64,000 nt of DNA from a virus. Position numbers and translations under genes: made by a program. This document shows positions 7,075 through 16,427 of the stretch, one piece after another. Every line of letters begins with the position of its first letter. Position 1 is the stretch's first letter. The notes beneath the pieces were generated by a model that was not told where the DNA came from, searched no databases, and saw nothing but the letters and a program-made list of their open reading frames with translations. Where the stretch lies: positions 1 to 64,000 of IMG/VR virus record IMGVR_UViG_3300032782_000010; one strand, written 5' to 3'.

Positions 7075-8706
7075 ATGTCAGTAGAAAAGCCCACCTCGAT
7101 TCTCGACACCCGTACGGGCGAGAGTCGGGCACAGAAGTTTGCTGCGATCCTGAAGCGCGAAGACGAAGATGCGCTAGCGAAGCGCAAGGCGTTTAACGCG
7201 CTCACCGACGCCGAGAAGCTCCAACTAAAGTACAGCTGGGAGTTCTGGGCTCGTCCGAACCAGTTTCTTCCGGACTCTTCACACAACTGGCAGACATGGC
7301 TCATCATGGCGGGTCGAGGATTCGGGAAGACGCGCACCGGCGCAGAGGCGGTCAGGAAGTGGGCGAAGAAGGACACCCTCGTCAACATCATCGCTCCGAC
7401 GGCGGACGACGCTCGGGACGTATGCATCGAGGGCGAGAGCGGGATACTCGCGATCTGCCCGAACGGAGAGCGGCCGGAGTATGTTCCGTCTAAGCGTAGA
7501 CTGGAATGGCCCAACGGGGCTATCTCGATGATATTCACCGCCGACGAGCCCGAGCGTCTCCGCGGAAAGCAGCACAAGAAGCTCTGGTGCGACGAGCTCG
7601 CCGCGTGGCGTTACTGCGAAGACGCGTGGGACCAGGCTCAGCTCGGTCTTCGGCTCGGCGGCGACCCGCAAGCGATCGTCACGACGACTCCTAAGCCCAT
7701 CAAGCAGGTGCGTGACCTAGTGGCGGACCCGACGACGTTCCTCACTCGAGGCACGTCGTACGAGAATCGCCTCAACCTGGCGAAGGCGTTCTACGCGCGT
7801 ATCATCACGAAGTACGAGGGCACTCGACTCGGTCGTCAGGAGTTGAACGCCGAGCTCCTCGAGGACCGTCCCGGCGCACTGTGGACTCACGCCCTTATCG
7901 ACGAGAATCGCATCAAGAATCCTGACGTATTCTGGAAGGACATATATCCGAAGCTCGTCAGGATCGTGACCGCGGTGGACCCGGCCGTAAGCTCGAACGA
8001 GGACAGCGACGAGACGGGTATCGTCAGCGTCGGGATGGACGACCAGAACCCGGCGCACTTCTATCCGTTCGACGATCGCAGCGACATCTACACCCCTGAC
8101 GGGTGGGCTAAGGCCGCGGCCGCGGCGTACTGGGGCTACAAGAGCGATCGAGTCGTCGGCGAGGTGAATAATGGCGGCGAGATGGTCGAGTCGACGCTTC
8201 GGCACGTCAACGAGAACATCAGCTACACGGCGGTTCACGCGTCACGAGGCAAGATTACGCGCGCGGAGCCGATCAGCGCTCTCTACGAGCAGAAGCGCGT
8301 TCATCACGTCGGCGCTCTACCCCAGATGGAAGATCAGATGTGCGACTACGATCCGGTGACTGCGACTTTCTCGCCAGACCGCATGGACGCTCTCGTCTGG
8401 GCGATCACCGAGCTGAGCGAAGGCCTGACGACTCTAGGCTTCGTCGAGTATCTTAAGGGCGGCAAGGCGGAGGAGGAGTTGAAACAGATATCTAAGGTCT
8501 CTCGAGCGACAACTCTCGCCAAGCCTGAGGTTGCGGACGCCGCGCCGCGGTGCCCGGCGTGCGAGAGCGCCGTGATTCAAGATATTCCTGGGGGCGAGAA
8601 GAAGTGCGTCGCGTGCGGTAAGCAGTTTCGGCTGGGCGAAGCTCCGCCGGTCGTCGCTCCTGCTTCGCGAGCCGACTACCTTCTCGAGAGGAGCAATCAC
8701 CGGTGA
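7075..8706 (+). CDS. terL: Terminase large subunit with C-terminal zinc ribbon
   Basis: The 543-residue DNA packaging motor has Walker A in AGRGFGKTRTG (about residues 79-89), Walker B LWCDEL near 171 and a TTTPKP coupling motif near 202. RNase-H-like nuclease acids sit in VDPAVS (about 300) and PDRMDALVW (about 433-441). The last 60 residues add a CPAC...CVAC zinc ribbon, an extra tail beyond the usual domain. Start ATG 7075 was chosen because GGAGGGG directly precedes it. The same frame is open back to 6964 but would add an odd hydrophobic, signal-like segment that is not expected on a terminase. It pairs with the small subunit upstream. Confidence 0.93.
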   Translation: MSVEKPTSILDTRTGESRAQKFAAILKREDEDALAKRKAFNALTDAEKLQLKYSWEFWARPNQFLPDSSHNWQTWLIMAGRGFGKTRTGAEAVRKWAKKDTLVNIIAPTADDARDVCIEGESGILAICPNGERPEYVPSKRRLEWPNGAISMIFTADEPERLRGKQHKKLWCDELAAWRYCEDAWDQAQLGLRLGGDPQAIVTTTPKPIKQVRDLVADPTTFLTRGTSYENRLNLAKAFYARIITKYEGTRLGRQELNAELLEDRPGALWTHALIDENRIKNPDVFWKDIYPKLVRIVTAVDPAVSSNEDSDETGIVSVGMDDQNPAHFYPFDDRSDIYTPDGWAKAAAAAYWGYKSDRVVGEVNNGGEMVESTLRHVNENISYTAVHASRGKITRAEPISALYEQKRVHHVGALPQMEDQMCDYDPVTATFSPDRMDALVWAITELSEGLTTLGFVEYLKGGKAEEELKQISKVSRATTLAKPEVADAAPRCPACESAVIQDIPGGEKKCVACGKQFRLGEAPPVVAPASRADYLLERSNHR

Positions 8707-8891
8707 GGGATTACGTCATGGAAGTTTTGCTACGGCGCTGCGGGGCGCGCGAGTGGCGGACGGCGATCAAGAAGAGCTCTAAGGCTATTGACTTGTCTCA
8801 CCGGGTGGAGCAGCCAGATACGAGCATCCGTCGAGAGCCTTCGGAGACGAGAGTTGAGAACTGGGTCAGGTGGCACGGAGGTCGATACTAA
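8703..8891 (+). CDS. Small hypothetical protein
   Basis: A 62-residue basic product. Its GTG forms GTGA with the terminase stop and AGGAG lies about 11 bases upstream, which supports translation. No motif recognised. It ends just before the first of the exported-protein genes. Confidence 0.45.
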   Translation: MRDYVMEVLLRRCGAREWRTAIKKSSKAIDLSHRVEQPDTSIRREPSETRVENWVRWHGGRY

Positions 8892-8892
8892 C

Positions 8893-9804
8893 ATGAGCTT
8901 CAAGCTGGATGGTCGAGCGGGAATGTCTTCACTCTCACGCTCCAAGCGTAGGCTGATTCCAACGCTAACCTTTCGGCTGATCGCTTGCTTTCTCCTGGCG
9001 CTGGCTTCGGCTGGTGCCGGGAGAGCGCAGGCACCTGCCACGGTCGCGGTCGCTGACACGCTATTCGCGCCGGGTGGCAGCCCGGCTACTGGTACGTTGA
9101 CGGTCACGAGCGCTATCACGATGACGACGAACGACGGATACGTCGTCCCGGCTGGGACGAAGACGGTGGCGATCATCGGCCCTACTGGTCAGTTCTCGGT
9201 CTCTCTTGCTCCGAATATCGGCGCGGCCCCGATGGGCACTTACTACTACGCGGACTATGTCACTTCGACGTCGCGCTACCGCGAGACGTGGGTGGTTCCT
9301 CAGTCTTCGACCACGCTGAGGCTTACTGACGTTCGCGTCGTCTGGAACAACATCCCCGTTCCGAACGTTCAGATACCTGCGAGTCAGTTCAAGCCACCGG
9401 TGAACTTCTTCAATAACTGCGTCATGCGCTGGACGGTTCTCGGGTGGTACTGCTCGACCGACAACCTCGGGAGCGTGTCTCTCGACCTCGAGCTTCCTAC
9501 GCCCGCTGATACGGGTAAGTTTCAGTGGAAGCCGAAGAACGCGCTCACCATTACGCGCCTGTCGTGTGATACGGACCAGGGCAGCGTCGATCTGAACCTC
9601 GAGCTTCGGACCGAAGCTAGCCCGAACTCCTCCGGCACGGCGATGCTCTCCACTCCTCTGACGTGCGGGCCTAACACCACGGCGTCAACTTTGACTTTCG
9701 CGGTCAGCGTAGTACCGAGCTCGACACCGGTCGCTCTTTCGATCGTAAGTGTCAGCGGTTCGCCTCTGATCGTGAGGATTCATACGGACTATCAGTTAAA
9801 TTGA
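8893..9804 (+). CDS. Secreted beta-rich hypothetical protein with Sec signal peptide
   Basis: 303 residues. Residues 11-45 form a Sec signal: basic SRSKRR region, hydrophobic LIACFLLALASAGAG core and an RAQA cleavage-like end. The mature part is Thr/Ser/Val-rich and predicted beta, with cysteines that could pair outside the cytoplasm. A second in-frame ATG at 8923 would start directly at the signal and is an equally good start; GGAGG lies about 11 bases before 8893. It is the first of seven consecutive genes with export signals between terminase and portal. It could be a surface protein of the infected cell or a secreted virion component; sequence does not decide. Confidence 0.7.
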   Translation: MSFKLDGRAGMSSLSRSKRRLIPTLTFRLIACFLLALASAGAGRAQAPATVAVADTLFAPGGSPATGTLTVTSAITMTTNDGYVVPAGTKTVAIIGPTGQFSVSLAPNIGAAPMGTYYYADYVTSTSRYRETWVVPQSSTTLRLTDVRVVWNNIPVPNVQIPASQFKPPVNFFNNCVMRWTVLGWYCSTDNLGSVSLDLELPTPADTGKFQWKPKNALTITRLSCDTDQGSVDLNLELRTEASPNSSGTAMLSTPLTCGPNTTASTLTFAVSVVPSSTPVALSIVSVSGSPLIVRIHTDYQLN

Positions 9805-9823
9805 AAAAGGAGAACTGTTTTTT

Positions 9824-10516
9824 ATGAACAAGAACGTAAAACTCTTCCTTCGGTGGTTCGGGCTCGGCAGCGGCGTGCTAGCGATCGCGGTCATCCCTAT
9901 TCTCGGTCTCACCCAGGCTGAGCACCTGAAGACCGTGAGCGCCGCGTCGACGAAGGTCGGTCGAGGTGCGCCTATTCAGGAGCGGACGGTCGCCCTGAAC
10001 ATGGTGAACGTGACTACTCGTCACTGCCAGAAGTATTCTCGCCAAACGCAGACAAAAAATGGCGATCAATACGTATGGACTTACGAGATAGACGCAAACG
10101 CTTGTGCTCAGGATTCATCGACGATCTTCTACTCGCACACCGATCACAACCTTCGAACCAATGCCGGCAGTGATGCACAGTCTTCGCAGATGGGCAACAC
10201 TTCGACTCAGGCCGCTTCGTGCAATTACATCGCATTGACCAACGATGCGACCGCTCCGTCCGCTACAGATACCACGCTGACGAGCGAGATTAGCACCAAC
10301 GGCCTCGGCCGCGCGCAGGGCACCTACGCGCACACGACCGGGACAGCCTCGTTCACCGTGCAGAAGGTCTTCAGCGCGACCGGCACGCAGGCTAGCCAGA
10401 AGACGGGCCTGTTCAACGCGAGCTCGTCCGGCACTCTCTGCTTCGAGAACACGTACACCCAGGTCACGGTGAACAACGGCGACACGCTGACCGTGACGTG
10501 GACGATCAACATCTAA
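9824..10516 (+). CDS. Secreted or membrane-anchored beta-rich hypothetical protein
   Basis: 230 residues with an N-terminal hydrophobic segment (about residues 12-30, SGVLAIAVIPILGL) after a Lys/Arg-rich start, acting as a signal peptide or anchor. The exported part is Ser/Thr/Asn-rich, beta-like, with a few cysteines. AAAGGAG lies about 13 bases upstream of the ATG, spaced by a T-run. It directly follows the first secreted gene. No family recognised. Confidence 0.65.
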   Translation: MNKNVKLFLRWFGLGSGVLAIAVIPILGLTQAEHLKTVSAASTKVGRGAPIQERTVALNMVNVTTRHCQKYSRQTQTKNGDQYVWTYEIDANACAQDSSTIFYSHTDHNLRTNAGSDAQSSQMGNTSTQAASCNYIALTNDATAPSATDTTLTSEISTNGLGRAQGTYAHTTGTASFTVQKVFSATGTQASQKTGLFNASSSGTLCFENTYTQVTVNNGDTLTVTWTINI

Positions 10517-10681
10517 GAGTCTTGGGGGAAAGAGCGGCCTGGCTGGGTCACAGCCCCCTTCGCCAGGAGATGAGTCCAGATAATCTCGAGAGACTGCCGG
10601 ACTAGCTTAAGGGACTCCCCGGCACCAAAAGAAGGTTCTCGAGAAGCCCTGAGTAGGATCGGAGACGACGAGAAACATTGC
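10517..10681 (+). other. Structured intergenic region (several hairpins)
   Basis: 165 bases without a gene. CCTGGC/GCCAGG, TGCCGG/CCGGCA and the near-palindrome GGTTCTCGAGAAGCC can all pair, and CTCGAGA occurs twice. I could not fit it to a known ribozyme, intron or riboswitch. It forms the leader of the SLTT-repeat gene, whose Shine-Dalgarno is weak, so a translational control element is possible. Confidence 0.4.
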
Positions 10682-12877
10682 GTGAGCTGGTACTCCAAGT
10701 CGCGGTGGTTGGCAGCAGCAATCTTCTTCTTGCTGCTGCCGTTCGTCGTTTTCTCCCAGACGAAGATCAGGCTGCACGACGCGGCGTCGGACGTCTCGGG
10801 CTACAAGAAGGCGGACCTGGCTCTTGGCCCTTCGAACACCACGGCGGTGACCAACACTCAGGCGAGCGGCACGGACATCCAGGTGACGAAGACCGGCGGC
10901 GGCTCGACGGTCGCCTGGATAACTCAGCCGTTTCAGACGGCGGTGACGATCTCGGGGACGGTGACGTGCAACATCTACGCGGGCGAGTCAGCGACGTCGG
11001 CGAACGCAGCGCTGCGCTGTCGTCTGTACAAGTACTCCGGTGGCTCGGAGGGCTCGACGTTCATGACGGCGAACATGTCGACCGAGCTCTCGACGTCGAC
11101 TACGACGGTTCGGAACTGGACTGGCTCGCCGACGAGCACGAGCTTCGCCGCTGGCGATCGCCTCGTCATCAAGCTCTTTCTCGAGAACTGCGCGACGAGC
11201 GGCTGTCCGACCGGGACGATGGCAGGATCTCAAACGGTGACGGTGGGCTACGACGGCACGACGGACGGCTCGAACGCCGCGAGCTGGGTGCAGACGAACG
11301 AGAACTTGGTCTTGAGTCCTTCGCCTTCGGTCTCCCTCACGACGAGCGATTCATGCGTGACGTCAACTTGCCGAGCCGCATCGCCGATCGACACGGTGAT
11401 CGGTTCGGATTCGGTCGCCGCAACGAAGGGATCTTCAAATACCGTAACACCGTCAGAAAGTTTGACGACCAGCGATTCGGCCCGCGCAACGACGTTCAAA
11501 TCTGGTGCTGTCTCGGAAAGTCTTACTACCACGTCTTCTGTGATTACGGCGGCGGGTTTCGTCAAGTCGCCCACCGAGTCGCTGACCACGACGTCTTCGT
11601 GCGCTACGGCTATTTGTCGACCGATAGGGGTGATAGATACGGTCATTGGCTTGGACTCGGTGGCGGCGAGTCATGGATACTTTACCGCCGTGTCGGAGTC
11701 GCTGACGACGAGCGCGTCCGGGAGCGGGTCGACCTCGACCTCGAAGAACGCGAGCGTGTCGGAGTCGCTGACGACGAGCGCGTCGTGCTCTGCGTCTACC
11801 TGCCGCCCGGTGCCGATCATCGAGACGGTGCTGAGCTCGGACTCCGTTATAACTGGTCACAACTTCAGCATCCCGATCACTCAGAACTTAAGTACTCAGG
11901 ACAACGTCAGCGGAAGGATCGCGAGCATATCTATCTCCGAGAGTCTGAGCACGTCGAGCTCGGCGACGGCCGTAAAGAACAACGGCGGGATAGTGGTAGA
12001 GAATCTGACGACGAGCTCTTCGGTGACGGCTACCAAGGTGGCGTCCGTATCGCTCTCAGAGAATCTAAGTACGATAGACTCCTTGCTTGCGCTACTCTGC
12101 GGCGCGATTCCGGAGAACCTGACGACCGTCGCGACGCCGGTCGTGACGGCTCAGTACAACAGAGTAGCGTCCGAGTCTCTCACGACGAGCGGGACGACGC
12201 TGACCTCGCTGGGGCTTCACGTTTCGGTATCTCAGAGCTTGACTACGACGGACTCGTCGGCGACGACGAGGTCTCTCCTGGTATCGGAGTCAGAGTCGCT
12301 CACTACGAACGACGCGGTCGCGACGTCGAACACGACGCCGAACAGCATCCACGTGAGCAACACCTTGACGACTACGGATCTAGTGACTGCGATCTCGGAC
12401 CAGTCGGTGAGCATAAACAACACGTATACTCCGACGGACGCGGTAGCTTCCCAGCTGGACGCCGCAGCGTCGGTAGCAGTGAGCATTCCTACCGTGGCGA
12501 GCGTGAACGTAGCCACGATAGCTCACTTCTCGGTGGACGTATCGGAGAGCTTAACTACGGCCGCGTCGGGATCGACGTTCTCTCAGTTCGTGAGATCGCT
12601 TACGGAGAACACCGCGACGTCGGACTTCGCGAGTCAGTTGAAGTCTCTCGGTGCGTCGGCCTCGGAGAACTTGGCTACAAGCGACGCGGTCACGGTGTCT
12701 TCTACCCATCTGCTCTTCGTCGCGGCGACGACGACTCTCCACGAGAGCGACGCCGTCGGGACGGTTTCGCCGCTAGCTGTTCAGATGGGAGAAGGGACGA
12801 GCACCCAGGACGTCGTTACGGTTACGGTCATAAGGTTTGGGACGCGGAGACGCTTCGTGATTATCGAAACACCATAG
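10682..12877 (+). CDS. Large secreted SLTT-repeat protein
   Basis: 731 residues. Signal peptide at residues 1-26 (RWLAAAIFFLLLPFVVFSQ). Residues about 27-210 form a beta-rich domain. From about 220 to 700 there are more than 15 copies of a roughly 19-residue repeat around [SE][SN]L[ST]T[ST][DS]. Three copies carry a cysteine pair (C-4-C) followed by a DTVIGSDSV-type partner, fitting disulphides formed outside the cytoplasm. Repeats like this build fibrous, surface-exposed adhesin-like proteins. GTG start chosen because it begins the signal peptide; a competing frame is open over the whole gene but encodes an Arg/Asp/Gly-rich product with no signal. The C-terminal part of the beta-helix protein at 14372 has two related repeats, so the two products may be functionally linked. 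Confidence 0.75.
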   Translation: MSWYSKSRWLAAAIFFLLLPFVVFSQTKIRLHDAASDVSGYKKADLALGPSNTTAVTNTQASGTDIQVTKTGGGSTVAWITQPFQTAVTISGTVTCNIYAGESATSANAALRCRLYKYSGGSEGSTFMTANMSTELSTSTTTVRNWTGSPTSTSFAAGDRLVIKLFLENCATSGCPTGTMAGSQTVTVGYDGTTDGSNAASWVQTNENLVLSPSPSVSLTTSDSCVTSTCRAASPIDTVIGSDSVAATKGSSNTVTPSESLTTSDSARATTFKSGAVSESLTTTSSVITAAGFVKSPTESLTTTSSCATAICRPIGVIDTVIGLDSVAASHGYFTAVSESLTTSASGSGSTSTSKNASVSESLTTSASCSASTCRPVPIIETVLSSDSVITGHNFSIPITQNLSTQDNVSGRIASISISESLSTSSSATAVKNNGGIVVENLTTSSSVTATKVASVSLSENLSTIDSLLALLCGAIPENLTTVATPVVTAQYNRVASESLTTSGTTLTSLGLHVSVSQSLTTTDSSATTRSLLVSESESLTTNDAVATSNTTPNSIHVSNTLTTTDLVTAISDQSVSINNTYTPTDAVASQLDAAASVAVSIPTVASVNVATIAHFSVDVSESLTTAASGSTFSQFVRSLTENTATSDFASQLKSLGASASENLATSDAVTVSSTHLLFVAATTTLHESDAVGTVSPLAVQMGEGTSTQDVVTVTVIRFGTRRRFVIIETP

Positions 12878-12887
12878 GAGAGATGTG

Positions 12888-13670
12888 ATGAGAAAGATTC
12901 TAAGTTCAATTCTTTGCTTGGCGTTAATGCTTGGTTTCTGTCAGGTCGCCGACCCGCAGTCTGGCTGCGTCATCCCAGCGCAGACCGCGCTCGTGAAGAC
13001 GTCAAGCTATACCGGACTCTCCACCGATGCCGGGAAAATGATTGTCTTCAATTGCTCCTCGGCATGCACTTACACGCTGCCCTCCACGCCGCAATCGCCT
13101 AACTGGACCGTGTGGGTTGTCACTGAAGGAGCTGGAACGGTCACCATCAATCCGAATGGTCTGACGATTAACAATTCTTCTTCATCCTTCGATTTGCCGA
13201 TCACGAGCGGATCCGGCGTCACGATTTCTACGGATAACACGAACTATTTCGCGCATGGTATTAGGACGACTTACCATTCATGCGATATCGCTTTTGGAAG
13301 TACAAATGCCTCATCGGCGCTCGCGAATGCCGATCTTGGACCTCAATCGCGTGTCTGTTTTGTTCCTGCGGCCGGCACAGTCATTGAAGTTCGCGTGAAC
13401 GCCGACGCGGGAACACCGAATATCATCGTGGGTCGCAATCGCGCCGGTACGGTCGTCAACCTGACCTCTTCGGCTCTAGCGACCGCCTCGTCCGGAGGGA
13501 TCGCGTGCGCCGAGACCGGGACGACCTCCGCATTTGATGCTACGACTTGCTCGGCGACGTTGCAGAACACCGGACTCAATAAGGGGGATTACATCGAAGC
13601 GGTGAGCGGTACGGCGGGTGGAACGGCGAAGTGGATGGTCGCCCACATCATCTATACGACGGTGAACTAA
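12888..13670 (+). CDS. Secreted hypothetical protein with Sec signal
   Basis: 260 residues. Signal peptide of about 24 residues (RKILSSILCLALMLGFCQV). Mature part is Ser/Thr/Asn-rich with cysteines at SGC, NCSSAC, SC and AC, fitting an extracytoplasmic beta-sandwich; residues 30-125 resemble trimeric phage-fibre-like domains in composition only. AGGAG lies 7 bases before ATG 12888; the GTG at 12885 is the alternative. The DNA is visibly AT-richer than the terminase genes. Confidence 0.65.
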   Translation: MRKILSSILCLALMLGFCQVADPQSGCVIPAQTALVKTSSYTGLSTDAGKMIVFNCSSACTYTLPSTPQSPNWTVWVVTEGAGTVTINPNGLTINNSSSSFDLPITSGSGVTISTDNTNYFAHGIRTTYHSCDIAFGSTNASSALANADLGPQSRVCFVPAAGTVIEVRVNADAGTPNIIVGRNRAGTVVNLTSSALATASSGGIACAETGTTSAFDATTCSATLQNTGLNKGDYIEAVSGTAGGTAKWMVAHIIYTTVN

Positions 13671-14375
13671 ATGTTCAGAAGACTTTTACTCTCAGCGATT
13701 CTTATTCTTTCTCAGCAAGCACGCATTCCCGGGCCTGGAGGATATAAACCATCTTCCGGAACTCTAGGTCCCGGAGCTACTTGCACCGGTCATGTCGCAG
13801 CCGGAGATGTGACTTGCATATTCAGTCCAAGTCTTAGCAGTGGCAGTATTCTTATTATCGGATGGGCTGCCGCGGGTCCTCCCACTGGATTCACCGTAAC
13901 GGGTTGCGGGGCATCGTGGGCGAGTGATACTTTTTCCCAAGATGCGAATAGATCAATAGGGACCGGTGCTTCTTCCGGAGCTTGTACCGTTACGATCCAC
14001 GTTACCGCAGGAACGGATTCACAGAAAGATGTCGCCGGGCTCGAAGTTAAGAGCAGTAGCGGAATTGACGATTCGGCTCACGGCGCTATCGCGGATCAGG
14101 GTTTTATCGCTACGCCGAATACGATCAGTTCTCCGAGCTTGACTACGACGGTTAGCAACGCCTTGGTTATTGGAATAGTTGTAGATTATAACGGAAACGG
14201 GACGACGTTCACGGCCGGTTCTCCTGCGACTATAGCGGTCCAAACGAGTCAGGCTACTAATGTCAACGTCGCGATAGAGTCCTACACGAAAGCGACTGCC
14301 GGGGCAACGCAGCCGACTTTTACTTACAACAGTAATTCTAGCTTTGCGACTGCATCGGCGGCGTTTAAACCATGA
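13671..14375 (+). CDS. Secreted hypothetical protein
   Basis: 234 residues with a short signal-like start (FRRLLLSAILILSQQA). The rest is Gly/Ser/Thr-rich, beta-like, with four to six cysteines that could pair. The ATG follows the previous stop directly and no clear Shine-Dalgarno is present, so translation probably relies on reinitiation. Its stop overlaps the start of the beta-helix gene (ATGA). No family recognised. Confidence 0.6.
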   Translation: MFRRLLLSAILILSQQARIPGPGGYKPSSGTLGPGATCTGHVAAGDVTCIFSPSLSSGSILIIGWAAAGPPTGFTVTGCGASWASDTFSQDANRSIGTGASSGACTVTIHVTAGTDSQKDVAGLEVKSSSGIDDSAHGAIADQGFIATPNTISSPSLTTTVSNALVIGIVVDYNGNGTTFTAGSPATIAVQTSQATNVNVAIESYTKATAGATQPTFTYNSNSSFATASAAFKP

Positions 14376-16417
14376 GGAAATTTTCTCTAATTGCGGCGAT
14401 TCTCTTCTTCACTCCCTTCGCTCAGGCGGCAACACATTGGGTCAGCCCGACCGGAGCCGCGGCGTATGGAAGTTGTATGGGCGCGTCTCCGCTGAGCGGA
14501 ACGAGCGCTTGTTCGCTCGGCACAGCGAATGCAAATGCTATCGCCGGAGACCTTGTTTACCTGAGGGCGGGTACTTACAGCACCGGGGTAGCGCCAACGC
14601 ACAGCGGTTCTAGTGGGAATCGAATCACTTTTCAGGAATATCCTACCGATGGCTCGCAAACGGCAATCATTTCTGGCGTCATCTATGGGATTGACCTTGA
14701 AGCTGTTTCCTATATCGTTGTGCTGAATCTGGAAATTCTCAATCCGACCGTGCATTGGGGGAACATCACCGAAGGTGCTCACCACAACGAGGTAGCTAAT
14801 TGTCTCTTCTTGGTAACCGGCACCCAAAGCGCACCGTCTTTCTTCATCGGCCCAAATTCCGATCTTCTCTTCCCTACACATAACTGGATTCACAACAACA
14901 CCTTTAGCTGGACTCCAGGGGCAAAGTCAGTTGGAACAGAAGGCGCTGGCTGTACAGACGGCGGCGGGGACGACCTAGACGTTGGACAGTCGGGCGGAAC
15001 CTACGGCAACACGACGGGCGATAACAGCAACAACAACTCGATTGAGAACAATATTTTCAACCACGCCCCTCACGCAGCGTTCGACGGATACGCCAAGTTC
15101 ACGGTATTCAGAGGGAATATAATCAATAACGAACCGTGGTCATCCGGTTGCTCAACCACGACGAACTACTCCAATACTCTCTATTCTAACTCGACTTACA
15201 ACGGGAAGTACGCTCACAGAGACGCTCAGTTCACGGAAGACTTCAATCGCGACATGACTTTCAACTTGTTCGAGGGGAATCGCTTCGGCTACGCTGGCAT
15301 CAATCAAGACAATGACGGCGCTGAGAATTTTGACCTCGCTACGGACGGCTCAATCCTTCGCTATAGTTTCTTCTACGCCTCGATGGGTTCCTGCCTTCAG
15401 TTCAAGTACACCAGAGGAGGTGGCGTAGGTGGAGGCGGAAATGGTGGAACCTACAACCGTACTTACAACAACACTTTCTATGATTGCGGAATTGGCTGGC
15501 CCCCTGCCGTGCTGGCAGTCGGAAGTGGCTGCAACACTAGCTCATGTCCATTTGCCGCGGTAGCCATCTCAAACTACATCGGCGGCTCATCCGGCTCGGC
15601 GCAGGGCAATGTAGTAAAGAACAACCTCATCTATGAGCCGGATTCGCTTGGTCTCGCTACCTATCATGCCGATGCGATTGACCATAGTCCGGGAGGCTCT
15701 AGCCCTCCCTTCTCCCCTACTATTTCATGGACTGAATTTGCATCCGCCACAAACAACTGGTGTACTCAAGCGCAAACTTCTGGCGGCGCTTGTTCGGCTA
15801 CTGGGAATCCCTTGTTCACAAATCCCGATATTACAACGCCATCCAGCATAACACTTCCAGACTTATCTCTTCAATCAGGCTCACCTGCCATCAATGGCGG
15901 AACATGGCTCACCACAGCGACAAACTCAGGTTCTAGCTCAACGACTCTAACTGTTGCTGACGCGCAATACTTCCAGGACGGAACTTGGGGGAGCGACCTT
16001 GCGAGGTTATCTGCTGGCCTTGGAGGAACATTCCAGCCGGATTGCATCGCTATCACGACGGTTACGAATACGGTCTGCATCGCCTCTATCACTTATGGAA
16101 CATACAATGCTCCTGCGGGAACGGTCGCACTTGCCTCGCCTATGACTTGGAGCAGTGGGGCGCATATCTGGCTCTACAAGAAGTCTGACGGTTCAGTCGT
16201 GCTTGCCGGCGCGGCTCCGGATTATGGTGCGAGTGAGTTTACCGGTAGCGGTGCTAATCAGAACGGAAGTTGTATGGAGAATCTGACGACGACAGCAGCC
16301 GCGTCCACTCAGCGGGCGCTCCACGTTAATCCTTCTGAGATTTTGACGACGACATCTTCGATTTCTGGAACAAGTGGTCACCAAAATCTCTTCGCGTGTC
16401 ACCCGGCGACACCATAA
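14372..16417 (+). CDS. Secreted right-handed beta-helix protein with C-terminal SLTT-type repeats
   Basis: 681 residues. Signal peptide at residues 1-19 (LIAAILFFTPFAQA). Residues about 20-480 read as a parallel beta-helix: an early segment typical of right-handed-helix proteins (ITFQEYP), then many Asn-rich rungs (NNSIENNIF, NNTFYDCG, NNLIYEP). This fold is found in polysaccharide lyases and phage tailspikes. I see no defined lyase catalytic set. The last 50 residues contain two ENLTTTAAA/EILTTTSSI repeats like those of the protein at 10682. A tailspike would not need a signal peptide, so a role at the host surface is likely. Confidence 0.75.
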   Translation: MRKFSLIAAILFFTPFAQAATHWVSPTGAAAYGSCMGASPLSGTSACSLGTANANAIAGDLVYLRAGTYSTGVAPTHSGSSGNRITFQEYPTDGSQTAIISGVIYGIDLEAVSYIVVLNLEILNPTVHWGNITEGAHHNEVANCLFLVTGTQSAPSFFIGPNSDLLFPTHNWIHNNTFSWTPGAKSVGTEGAGCTDGGGDDLDVGQSGGTYGNTTGDNSNNNSIENNIFNHAPHAAFDGYAKFTVFRGNIINNEPWSSGCSTTTNYSNTLYSNSTYNGKYAHRDAQFTEDFNRDMTFNLFEGNRFGYAGINQDNDGAENFDLATDGSILRYSFFYASMGSCLQFKYTRGGGVGGGGNGGTYNRTYNNTFYDCGIGWPPAVLAVGSGCNTSSCPFAAVAISNYIGGSSGSAQGNVVKNNLIYEPDSLGLATYHADAIDHSPGGSSPPFSPTISWTEFASATNNWCTQAQTSGGACSATGNPLFTNPDITTPSSITLPDLSLQSGSPAINGGTWLTTATNSGSSSTTLTVADAQYFQDGTWGSDLARLSAGLGGTFQPDCIAITTVTNTVCIASITYGTYNAPAGTVALASPMTWSSGAHIWLYKKSDGSVVLAGAAPDYGASEFTGSGANQNGSCMENLTTTAAASTQRALHVNPSEILTTTSSISGTSGHQNLFACHPATP

Positions 16418-16427
16418 AGGAGAAGAA

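Noticed and set aside
10517-10681. HDV-like ribozyme or group I intron end
   Set aside because: Some local similarity to conserved stretches, but the order of pairing elements could not be fitted to either class.
10678-12888. A 736-codon open frame overlapping the SLTT-repeat gene in another frame
   Set aside because: Product is Arg/Asp/Gly-rich with no signal or domain, while the overlapping frame has a clean signal peptide and ordered repeats. The second open frame comes from the repeat composition.
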